A stretch of 25,236 nucleotides of DNA, taken from IMG/VR virus record IMGVR_UViG_3300047480_000301, positions 1-25,236 of that record. The stretch is one strand, 5' to 3'. This document shows positions 10,969 to 16,427 of the stretch, one piece after another. The notes beneath the pieces are model-generated. The model did not search any database and was not told the origin of the DNA. It saw only the letters and a program-made list of their open reading frames with translations. This stretch comes from a virus. Position numbers and translations under genes: made by a program. The stretch's first letter is position 1; the number at the start of each line of letters is the position of its first letter.

Positions 10969-11144
10969 TTGTATAGGTTTTCTAGGTTAAGGGGTCGGTT
11001 AAGGTGTAGTTCTAGTGTTCTGGCAAGCAGAGCAGTTACCGCAGCGGTAAAGTCCTCTGGTTCGTCCACATAGACACTAGCCATGCGATTAGCGTAACCT
11101 TGTAGGGTTTCCGCACATTGTTGTTCAAGTTTTTCGTAGTTCAT
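10965..11144 (-). CDS. Hypothetical protein (59 aa), first gene of the leftward operon
   Basis: 59 residues from MNYEKLEQQCAETLQGYANR. A helical protein with an acidic centre (VYVDEPEDFTAAVTALLART) and LELHLNRPLNLENLYK at the end. The ATG at 11144 is preferred over a TTG at 11150. No strong ribosome-binding site is visible, which is unusual for an operon-leading gene. Ends with an ATGA overlap to the winged-helix gene. Function unknown. Confidence 0.65.
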   Translation of the reverse strand: MNYEKLEQQCAETLQGYANRMASVYVDEPEDFTAAVTALLARTLELHLNRPLNLENLYK

Positions 11145-11262
11145 GGGCAAGATAGTAGTGTTGTTTTTTTGTTTGTCTATTAGGGTTTATCCCTATATTT
11201 TTGTATAAAAACCTGTGGCACATTATCGATGTGGACAACACCACGTTTAACAGGAGTAAATG
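11145..11262. promoter_or_regulatory. Divergent control region between leftward and rightward operons
   Basis: The 118-bp gap carries three inverted repeats: TAGGG-TTTAT-CCCTA (11181-11195), CACAT-TATCG-ATGTG (11219-11233) and GTGG-ACAACA-CCAC (11231-11244). An AGGAGTAA ribosome-binding site (11252-11259) serves the gene at 11263. I could not place convincing -35/-10 pairs, though divergent promoters are required. Confidence 0.5.
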
Positions 11263-11463
11263 ATGCCAATGCTTAATGGAAAGAAGGTTGTAGACCTAGA
11301 AGTAGATGGAGTAGATTCAAGAGATTATCCAGATTTCTCTGATGCTTACTTCTCTTATGGATGCTATGAAGATGGAACACCTTTGACAGAGGACGAGTTA
11401 GATAAACTCACTATTCTGGCAGACGATGTTCTGTGGGAAATGGCTTACGAGAGTCTTCACTAA
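11263..11463 (+). CDS. Acidic conserved phage protein (66 aa)
   Basis: 66 residues from MPMLNGKKVVDLEVDGVDSR. Strongly acidic: DYPDFSDAYFSYGCYEDGTP then LTEDELDKLTILADDV. I know this DxxDYPDFxDAYxxxAxYxDGTPLTEDEL layout as a recurring small phage protein of unknown function. Two tandem ATGs (11260 and 11263) are possible; AGGAG at 11252-11256 gives a 6-base spacer to 11263, which is the better fit. First gene of the rightward recombination module. Confidence 0.72.
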   Translation: MPMLNGKKVVDLEVDGVDSRDYPDFSDAYFSYGCYEDGTPLTEDELDKLTILADDVLWEMAYESLH

Positions 11464-11654
11464 TGAAATCATTATTTCAGACCTATTTGGAAGAGTTCTC
11501 AAGCATACAATACTGTCCCTACTGTTTGGCAGTAAAGGGAAACAAGTCATGCTGTACTGGTGACTGGATCGAATTCAAGGACTTTGGACTTGAAACACAG
11601 AAACAAATCATTCAACAAGAGTTAGATCAAGGATTTAATCATGGGCGTACATAA
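11463..11654 (+). CDS. CxxC-type small protein (63 aa)
   Basis: 63 residues from MKSLFQTYLEEFSSIQYCPY. CPYCLAVKGNKSCC gives a CxxC plus a CC pair, likely a small zinc site, followed by a mainly charged helix ending DQGFNHGRT. The ATG overlaps the upstream stop by one base (TAATG), and the end overlaps the Erf start by 14 bp. A recurrent small phage protein in recombination modules; role unknown. Confidence 0.72.
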   Translation: MKSLFQTYLEEFSSIQYCPYCLAVKGNKSCCTGDWIEFKDFGLETQKQIIQQELDQGFNHGRT

Positions 11655-12261
11655 GAAACTAATGGAAGCACGAATTGCACTTCAGGCTGCTCCACTCAAG
11701 AAATCAGGTCACAACAAGTTTGCTGGCTATCAGTACTTTGAGCTTGGCGACTTCTTGCCAACAATCAATCAAATCTTCTCAAAGGTCGGTCTTTGTGGTG
11801 TTGTATCGTTCGATAAAGAACTGGCAACCCTGACAATCACAGATACAGACGATAACTCTGAGATCAAGTTGACAAGCCCTATGGCAGATGCCAATCTAAA
11901 GGGGTGTCATCCAATCCAAAATCTCGGAGCGGTGGAGACATATACCAGGCGCTATCTTTGGGTGTCAGCAATGGAAATCGTAGAGCATGATGCCCTCGAT
12001 TCTTCTGCTCCACTTAAAGATGAGAAACAAGCTCCTGTTATCACCCCAACTCAGGGTGCAATGGACAACATTCCTATTGAGGAATTAAGGTATCTTGATG
12101 AGCTGGCAGTCGATCTGATTGCCATGTGTGAGCAAGGTGATCCCAAGGGAGCTTGGGTTAAGTTGGAGGCAGAGAGCTTAGACGATCAACAGAAGATTGC
12201 TCTATGGACTTTGCTTCCCAGTAAAGTAAGAAGTGCGTTAAAAAAGGCTAAGGAGCTATAA
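11641..12261 (+). CDS. erf: Erf-family single-strand annealing protein
   Basis: 206 residues. The ERF signature is clear: KFAGYQYFELGDFLPTINQI in the first 50 residues, then LTSPMADAN and QNLGAVETYTRRYLWVSAM plus EIVEHDALD. Erf (phage P22 type) anneals complementary single strands to circularise or recombine phage DNA. The C-terminal part is helical, with EELRYLDELAVDLIAMCE and a Lys-rich tail. It abuts a ribbon-helix-helix gene (12262) with no gap and is followed by an SSB-like gene, a common recombination cassette. Confidence 0.9.
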   Translation: MGVHKKLMEARIALQAAPLKKSGHNKFAGYQYFELGDFLPTINQIFSKVGLCGVVSFDKELATLTITDTDDNSEIKLTSPMADANLKGCHPIQNLGAVETYTRRYLWVSAMEIVEHDALDSSAPLKDEKQAPVITPTQGAMDNIPIEELRYLDELAVDLIAMCEQGDPKGAWVKLEAESLDDQQKIALWTLLPSKVRSALKKAKEL

Positions 12262-12453
12262 ATGGAAAGAGTGTTTCATGCACCAGATGGATATAAAAGA
12301 CTGACGATTAACTTGCGTGAGGACATCCATAAAAAGATAAAACTGATTGCTGTTCAAGAGGAATCTACTGTGACAGACATCATTTCAGACTTTCTTGAAA
12401 AAGAAATTGCATATAAAGAATCTAAAAAGGAGTTGGTATATGGAAAAGCGTGA
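12262..12453 (+). CDS. Ribbon-helix-helix protein (63 aa)
   Basis: 63 residues. KRLTINLREDIHKKIKLIA followed by TVTDIISDFLEKEI reads as one strand and two helices, the ribbon-helix-helix fold of CopG/Arc dimeric DNA-binding proteins. The ATG follows the Erf stop directly and the gene overlaps the SSB-like gene by 14 bp. Likely regulates this module or acts as a plasmid-type copy-control protein. Its binding sites are unknown; nearby inverted repeats are at 11181 and 11219. Confidence 0.75.
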   Translation: MERVFHAPDGYKRLTINLREDIHKKIKLIAVQEESTVTDIISDFLEKEIAYKESKKELVYGKA

Positions 12454-12682
12454 TAACAGTGGTGTACTTTTTAAAGCCGATAAAACCGACAATGATCGGT
12501 CGCCACAGTACAAAGGAAATATTACTGTTGATGGAAAAGATTATTGGATATCAGCTTGGGTAAAAGAAGGTAAATCAGGTAAGTTCATGGGTCTAGCAGT
12601 AGCACCAAAAGAGCCACAAGCAAAGCCTTCTACACGATCTAAAGACACAGGGTTTGATGATGGGGGAGACCTGCCCTTCTAG
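12440..12682 (+). CDS. SSB-like protein with acidic tip
   Basis: 80 residues from MEKRDNSGVLFKADKTDNDR. Core: QYKGNITVDGKDYWISAWVK followed by GKSGKFMGLAVAPKE, a beta-rich segment typical of a small phage OB-like/SSB-like family, then a Pro/Lys linker and a terminal DDGGDLPF. The final acidic-hydrophobic DLPF resembles the DDDIPF tip with which SSB recruits partner proteins. AAGGAG precedes the ATG at 12440. Located after Erf, where an SSB would be expected. Assignment rests on motif form, not on a search. Confidence 0.62.
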   Translation: MEKRDNSGVLFKADKTDNDRSPQYKGNITVDGKDYWISAWVKEGKSGKFMGLAVAPKEPQAKPSTRSKDTGFDDGGDLPF

Positions 12683-12829
12683 TTTACGAAGCTGAAAGCG
12701 GATACTGTGGAATCTATCGGTCGTATGAGCACAGACGCAGCGAGTAGGCTTCACCAATATGGGGGAAAGCGGCTAGAAATAGCGGACGAACGTTAGTACC
12801 CCTCTTTTTAACAATGATAGGAGTGAATG
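12683..12829 (+). other. 147-bp gap: possible hidden micro-ORF or structured RNA
   Basis: After the TAG of the SSB-like gene the same frame stays open for 37 codons (to a TAG at 12794-12796) and includes GTG (12707) and ATG (12725) candidates, giving MSTDAASRLHQYGGKRLE then IADER from the ATG. The region is also rich in stems: CTGTG...CACAG, GAAGC...GGCTTC and a GCTA-GAAA-TAGC tetraloop hairpin, ending near CCCCTCTTTTT. No good ribosome-binding site precedes either start. I cannot tell whether it is coding, an RNA element or neither. Confidence 0.35.
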
Positions 12830-13162
12830 ATGAATGATATTTTTGGCAACATGAAGCAGTCAATGGAGAAATTCTTTGGCACACCAGCATTTAAGTTGGT
12901 ACGAAAAGAAGACCCTACAACGAGTCAAGAAGCGGCTCAAGTAGTTGACAGTACCAAGCTCGAAAAACTTGTCTATGAGGCTATAAAAGGCTTTCCTGAA
13001 GGTTGTATTTCAGATCAAGTCTTAGAGTTGTTCCCGCAGTACCCATATTCCTCAATAACAGCACGATACAAGTCTCTGTTAGACAAAGGATTCATTGAAA
13101 TTACTGGAGTCAAAGTAGGTCGCTCTGGTCGTAAACAACGTGTTATGAAGGCTGTCAAATGA
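12830..13162 (+). CDS. Winged-helix protein (110 aa)
   Basis: 110 residues from MNDIFGNMKQSMEKFFGTPA. The C-terminal half is a helix-turn-helix with wing: TKLEKLVYEAIKGFPEGCIS, then YPYSSITARYKSLLDKGFIE and GVKVGRSGRKQRVMK. Likely a DNA-binding regulator or replication accessory protein. Two ATGs occur; AGGAG (12819-12823) fits 12830 better, mirroring the layout at 11263. The end overlaps the next start by ATGA. Confidence 0.75.
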   Translation: MNDIFGNMKQSMEKFFGTPAFKLVRKEDPTTSQEAAQVVDSTKLEKLVYEAIKGFPEGCISDQVLELFPQYPYSSITARYKSLLDKGFIEITGVKVGRSGRKQRVMKAVK

Positions 13163-13341
13163 TTGAAAAACCACCTTATTCAAAGATTAGTTATCCCTCT
13201 GTGCCAAACAAGGATTTCAAATGGTCATCAGGTTCCGATGTTCAAGCAATATGGAGAAAGTATGGATGGACTCCTCCTTCGGAAAAGATGATTGCACCAC
13301 CACCAGAGAAGTATCAAGAGCCACTCAGGAGAGTTAGATGA
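13159..13341 (+). CDS. Hypothetical phage protein (60 aa), Pro/Trp-rich
   Basis: 60 residues: MIEKPPYSKISYPSVPNKDF then SSGSDVQAIWRKYGWTPPSE and a basic end QEPLRRVR. The DVQAIWRKYGWTPPSE element recurs in small proteins of freshwater-type phages, in my recollection. Joined to both neighbours by ATGA overlaps. No function can be assigned. Confidence 0.7.
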   Translation: MIEKPPYSKISYPSVPNKDFKWSSGSDVQAIWRKYGWTPPSEKMIAPPPEKYQEPLRRVR

Positions 13342-13646
13342 CCTTTGCCAAAACAGAAATGTTGACAATTCAATGGGGAGAGGCTCGTGGCATTGTCCAG
13401 AACTCTACCCCTTATGCCCAAGCTAAAAAGACTCAGGAAGAGCTATACGAGCTTTTTGAAGCCATTGAGGATGGCGATAGAGAGGCTATGGCAGACGCTT
13501 ATGGAGATATCCTCGTAACACTAGTTATGGGATGTGCTTGTGCTGACCTAGACCTTCTAACTTGCTTTCAAGGTGCTTACCAAGAAATCAAGGATAGAAA
13601 AGGTTTCCTAAACAAAGAGGGAATCTTCGAGAAAGTTACGCAGTAA
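13338..13646 (+). CDS. mazG: MazG-like nucleotide pyrophosphohydrolase
   Basis: 102 residues. Motif KKTQEELYELFEAIEDG carries the E34-E35-x2-E38 signature, and MADAYGDILVTLVM gives the downstream Asp pair (D53, D57), the metal-binding set of all-alpha MazG-type NTP pyrophosphohydrolases. C-terminal AYQEIKDRKGFLNKEGIFEK is also typical. Phage MazG enzymes hydrolyse non-canonical or alarmone nucleotides, probably shifting host metabolism toward replication. It ends convergently, overlapping the endolysin gene by 11 bp, with no terminator between them. Confidence 0.85.
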   Translation: MTFAKTEMLTIQWGEARGIVQNSTPYAQAKKTQEELYELFEAIEDGDREAMADAYGDILVTLVMGCACADLDLLTCFQGAYQEIKDRKGFLNKEGIFEKVTQ

Positions 13647-14235
13647 GGATTGCGAGTGCCTGGTTGTAGTGTTTCTCTCTATCAATCAGGCCAATATATC
13701 CACCATTTATGCGCTTAGTCATGGTCTTTAAGTCCCTTGAATCAGCGTATTGGTTTAATTTTTGGGTGTTCCAAAAGAATCCTGCACTTAAAGCAGCATA
13801 CTGAGGTGTTGCAACAAGGTCTGGTTGCATCACAAAGTCCTCACCAAGGGCTTGTCCTGCATGGTAATAGTTGGCATGACCTGTTAACTGAATACAACCA
13901 CGACCCCTAAAGCGATAACCATCACCAGAAGCCTCATCACGATTGCCCATGCGATTGGCATAAACCATATTGGCGATCTTCTTTGGATTCTTTGCATACT
14001 GGTTAGCAATCTCAAGAGTTGGAAAGCGTTTAGGCCATAACTTCATCAAAGTTTCGGCTCTATAGTTCAAATTCTCTTCCAGAATCCTAAAGTTGCCACA
14101 CTCGTGACCACATTGAGCGATAAAAGCCGCCTGTCTAAGTGGCGTAGAGATGTCAAAACGCTCAAAAGTCGTGTTTAGAGGTGCTTCCCAAACAGGGTCT
14201 ATGTGCATTTGTTGTAGCTGTTCTTTACTGACCAT
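13636..14235 (-). CDS. GH19 family endolysin
   Basis: 199 residues. Catalytic region: AAFIAQCGHECGNFRILEEN with H44-E45 and the second Glu pair at 53-54, then ENLNYRAETLMKLWPKRFP. Later GDGYRFRGRGCIQLTGHANY is the conserved substrate-binding stretch of GH19 (chitinase-like) lysozymes. Cleaves peptidoglycan glycan strands at lysis. No signal peptide, so it needs a holin. It follows Rz/Rz1 in transcription order and overlaps Rz by 11 bp. Confidence 0.92.
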   Translation of the reverse strand: MVSKEQLQQMHIDPVWEAPLNTTFERFDISTPLRQAAFIAQCGHECGNFRILEENLNYRAETLMKLWPKRFPTLEIANQYAKNPKKIANMVYANRMGNRDEASGDGYRFRGRGCIQLTGHANYYHAGQALGEDFVMQPDLVATPQYAALSAGFFWNTQKLNQYADSRDLKTMTKRINGGYIGLIDREKHYNQALAILTA

Positions 14236-14701
14236 TTACGATTCTCCTTACTTCTTCGTAGGCTGAGACGCAGGCATTGAGCTTGGTAATGGCTTTGTCT
14301 CCTTCTGCTGCGATGTCGATAAGAGTTGCAATAACTTGTCGCTCAGATTCGGTTTCAGGGGGATCGCTGGGTTGTGTATTTCCAACGGGAGTGGAGGCAC
14401 TTGGACTGGTTTGTGGACAACTTGGGGCTGGGAGCCGCATCCTGCCAGTCCTAGCAAGCTCGTGCATAGCAGACTGTTTTTTAGCAATGTCATCTTGTGC
14501 CTTTCTTAATTGGGTTTCCTGATCTTGTAACTTCTCGCCAAGCTCTTTCTCTTTAGCTCTGGCTTCATCATTCTTCTTAGCAATGGCTATCTTCATGTCG
14601 TTATCACGCTCTAGCCATCCATAGTGATGTCCTACCCTGTAAGTCCCAAACAAAGATATAAGAACACCAACAATTAACCAAGGCAAAGGTATAGGTAGCA
14701 T
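14225..14701 (-). CDS. Rz: Rz-like inner-membrane spanin (i-spanin)
   Basis: 158 residues. One N-terminal transmembrane segment (PLPWLIVGVLISLFGTYRVG), then a coiled coil of about 70 residues (EARAKEKELGEKLQDQETQL, DDIAKKQSAMHEL), a Pro-rich hinge and a C-terminal helix. This is the layout of i-spanins, which join the o-spanin to disrupt the outer membrane of Gram-negative hosts. The ATG overlaps the holin-like stop (TAATG). It contains an Rz1 gene in another frame. Confidence 0.85.
   Translation of the reverse strand: MLPIPLPWLIVGVLISLFGTYRVGHHYGWLERDNDMKIAIAKKNDEARAKEKELGEKLQDQETQLRKAQDDIAKKQSAMHELARTGRMRLPAPSCPQTSPSASTPVGNTQPSDPPETESERQVIATLIDIAAEGDKAITKLNACVSAYEEVRRIVNGQ
14248..14493 (-). 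CDS. Rz1: Rz1-like outer-membrane lipoprotein (o-spanin), nested in Rz
   Basis: 81 residues, wholly inside Rz, read one base off in frame (208 bp downstream of the Rz start). The signal MTLLKNSLLCTSLLGLAGC has a lipobox LAGC with Cys19, and the mature part is Pro-rich (VPPLPLEIHNPAIPLKP), exactly as in Rz1. An AAAGGCACAAG ribosome-binding site precedes the ATG. Embedded Rz/Rz1 pairs are known in lambda and relatives. Confidence 0.88.
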   Translation of the reverse strand: MTLLKNSLLCTSLLGLAGCGSQPQVVHKPVQVPPLPLEIHNPAIPLKPNLSDKLLQLLSTSQQKETKPLPSSMPASQPTKK

Positions 14702-15228
14702 TAGTCAGCCTCCTGACGAGCTTTGGCAATCTCTTCACGAACTTCATCTGGCTCTTGGTGATCTGGTGGAGTTGTTGGTGGAGGGCCTGGTGTCCAACTT
14801 TCATCCAACTCAGGATTAGTCCAAACAGGCATAGCACCAAAAGGTTGGCTTGGCAAACCATACGCAGACTGTGGAGGTGCGTAAGATGAACTTACTGGAT
14901 AACCGCCTTGGAAGCCTTGTTGGGGCTGACACATAGGTTGCATCATCTGAGGTGGATTAGGCGCTCCAAAAGCCTTAGAAGCGGCTCCTACAGCCCTTTT
15001 AGACATCACTCCACCGATACCACCCACAATCAGCAAAACAATGTCATTCAGCATCTTTGTGTAAGCCTGATCGATTGGAGCCATCGACTTAATTGGCTGT
15101 GTAACAAATGTGACTGAGTACAGAAGAGCGACAACAATAAAGCACAGAATCAATGTGACCGCAACGACCACAAAGCCCCAAACAAGAACCTCTACCTCTT
15201 CAATTGTTAGCTTTTTCTGGTTGGACAT
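14701..15228 (-). CDS. Holin-like membrane protein with Pro/Gln-rich tail
   Basis: 175 residues. A first hydrophobic segment about residues 15-38 (VWGFVVVAVTLILCFIVVAL) and a second about 60-78 (NDIVLLIVGGIGGVMSK), then a long Pro/Gln/Gly tail with repeated PPQ/PPP elements and a charged end. The two helices and the location directly before the spanins and endolysin suggest a holin or accessory lysis protein; the tail is longer than in typical holins. Overlaps the lipoprotein gene by 29 bp. A structural membrane protein is the alternative. Confidence 0.6.
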   Translation of the reverse strand: MSNQKKLTIEEVEVLVWGFVVVAVTLILCFIVVALLYSVTFVTQPIKSMAPIDQAYTKMLNDIVLLIVGGIGGVMSKRAVGAASKAFGAPNPPQMMQPMCQPQQGFQGGYPVSSSYAPPQSAYGLPSQPFGAMPVWTNPELDESWTPGPPPTTPPDHQEPDEVREEIAKARQEAD

Positions 15229-15409
15229 CGTTTACCTTTTTCTCTAGGATTGGGGCTACCAAGTACTCAGGACAAGTCTGAGTAAATTGGCATCGAGGCT
15301 TCTGACATTGTTCAGCATGAAAGTTATCTGGTGACTGGCAGAAATATCGATACCTGTCCTCTAGGCAACCACCTAGAAGTAGTGTTGATAGAAGCAGTAA
15401 ATATCTCAT
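15200..15409 (-). CDS. Small Cys-rich lipoprotein (69 aa)
   Basis: 69 residues. MRYLLLLSTLLLGGCLEDRY carries a signal peptide with a lipobox LGGC (Cys15), followed by a mature part with further Cys (FCQSPDNFHAEQCQKPRCQF and TQTCPEYL), probably disulphide-bonded in the periplasm. It may assist lysis or block superinfection, as other phage lipoproteins do; the sequence does not decide. Starts by ATGA overlap with the upstream gene. Confidence 0.75.
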   Translation of the reverse strand: MRYLLLLSTLLLGGCLEDRYRYFCQSPDNFHAEQCQKPRCQFTQTCPEYLVAPILEKKVNDVQPEKANN

Positions 15410-15582
15410 GCTTGCACATCCACTTGATTAACCTTCACCCAATTGGTCTTGATCTCTTGGGCTTTCTGTTGTTGTTCAGCTTGACGATTTAACTCTGCCA
15501 ATCTCTGCATATTCTGTTGGTGGATCACCCTATGAGCCTCCCATAGCATCCTAGCGTTCTGTGCATAAGTAGTGACTTTCAT
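15406..15582 (-). CDS. 58-residue Gln-rich helical micro-protein
   Basis: 58 residues: MKVTTYAQNARMLWEAHRVI, HQQNMQRLAELNRQAEQQ and a C-terminus WVKVNQVDVQA. Almost one continuous Gln/Glu/Arg helix, likely coiled coil. ATGA overlaps at both ends link it to the lipoprotein and to the membrane micro-protein upstream. A structural or lysis-related adaptor is possible; unproven. Confidence 0.68.
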   Translation of the reverse strand: MKVTTYAQNARMLWEAHRVIHQQNMQRLAELNRQAEQQQKAQEIKTNWVKVNQVDVQA

Positions 15583-15728
15583 AATCCAACCATTCCCAGA
15601 AGTTTAGCTACGATCTTGTCTGACAAGTCATCAGGAAGGAACTTGAGAAACCCAATAACGTACCACGCAACGCAAAAACGTATGAATACTTTGAGAAACA
15701 GATCAAATTGTTTCTGGTACTCATTCAC
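15579..15728 (-). CDS. 49-residue membrane micro-protein, GTG start
   Basis: MNEYQKQFDLFLKVFIRFC, VAWYVIGFLKFLPDDLSD and a final KIVAKLLGMVGL. One hydrophobic segment (about residues 11-31) with a Lys/Asp-rich end. GTG at 15728 overlaps the upstream stop (GTGA) and its own stop overlaps the next start (ATGA). It could be a holin or antiholin partner in this lysis-adjacent cluster. Confidence 0.6.
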   Translation of the reverse strand: MNEYQKQFDLFLKVFIRFCVAWYVIGFLKFLPDDLSDKIVAKLLGMVGL

Positions 15729-16228
15729 CGCCCACACCGCTTGGTAGTTGCACAGAACTCAACCATCTCATTTATGCCGATACCAACAAGAAGTAGAACG
15801 AACGCTACTCCTCCAATAATCATTGCCATTTCTAGTTGCTCTTGCTCGGCTTGCTTGGCTTTTTTTTCCTCAGCTTTTAGTGCGCTAATCTCTTTAGCGT
15901 CTGCCAAATCCATCTCTGCTTGACGAGCCTTAATCTTGTTCCAGACGTCAATCTTGCCAGTCTGCATGAACAACATTTTGAGTTCTTCTTCAAATGCTCT
16001 GGCTTGCTCTAATGCCATCTCAATCTGAAGTGCAGTACCCATGTTGCTACCTTTCTTGTCACGCTTGGCTTGAAGCATGGCTTTAGTAGCAGCACTTTTA
16101 GCATTGAACATCTGCCCCAACATCGGGGCTAAACCACCTAGGTCATTGGCTACTTTACTAGCCTTCTTGACCATGCCGATAGCTTTTTGTAAGCCATCTA
16201 GCGCAGCAATCGGGTCTAAAGGTATCAT
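15725..16228 (-). CDS. Phage protein with C-terminal transmembrane helix (167 aa)
   Basis: 167 residues from MIPLDPIAALDGLQKAIGMV. An N-terminal helical, Ala/Lys-rich part (GGLAPMLGQMFNAKSAATKA), a charged coiled coil (KARQAEMDLADAKEISALKA), and one C-terminal transmembrane helix (IIGGVAFVLLLVGIGINEM). In related phages a similar gene sits between virion and lysis genes, but its role is not known to me. The ATG at 16228 is chosen because of GGGAGAGAAAGAA and the ATGA overlap with the upstream micro-gene. Confidence 0.7.
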   Translation of the reverse strand: MIPLDPIAALDGLQKAIGMVKKASKVANDLGGLAPMLGQMFNAKSAATKAMLQAKRDKKGSNMGTALQIEMALEQARAFEEELKMLFMQTGKIDVWNKIKARQAEMDLADAKEISALKAEEKKAKQAEQEQLEMAMIIGGVAFVLLLVGIGINEMVEFCATTKRCGR

Positions 16229-16338
16229 TTCTTTCTCTCCCACTTCATGCACACAACCCTTCGGTTGTACACATCACCAGTCCAAGTCCATTTAATACAT
16301 CGGTACTCTATGGTTGCCGCCAAGAGAAAGGCGATCAC
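16225..16338 (-). CDS. 37-residue micro-protein, GTG start
   Basis: MIAFLLAATIEYRCIKWTWT then GDVYNRRVVCMKWERKK. A short hydrophobic start, then an aromatic and basic part (VYNRRVVCMKWERK) that I have seen in small phage proteins. GTG at 16338 overlaps the upstream stop (GTGA) and its stop overlaps the next gene (ATGA). Probably a membrane-associated accessory protein. Confidence 0.55.
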   Translation of the reverse strand: MIAFLLAATIEYRCIKWTWTGDVYNRRVVCMKWERKK

Positions 16339-16427
16339 GGAAATGCCCAAACGATAACAATACTACAAAATATCACAAAGAATGTGACAATGGCTGCTAC
16401 AGATACTGCAAACAGCCAGTCCTTCAT
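16335..16427 (-). CDS. 30-residue single-span membrane micro-protein
   Basis: MKDWLFAVSVAAIVTFFVIF then CSIVIVWAFP: one continuous hydrophobic helix from residue 4 to 29 with a Lys/Asp start. The ATG overlaps the stop of the 796-residue virion gene (ATGA). Size and hydrophobicity suit a holin-like or membrane-modulating peptide, though any role is a guess. Confidence 0.55.
   Translation of the reverse strand: MKDWLFAVSVAAIVTFFVIFCSIVIVWAFP

Noticed and set aside
12767-12778. GCTAGAAATAGC hairpin identical to the tetraloop stem used in Cas9 guide scaffolds
   Set aside because: A 4-bp stem with GNRA loop is common; there are no cas genes, no repeat-spacer array and no anti-repeat nearby.
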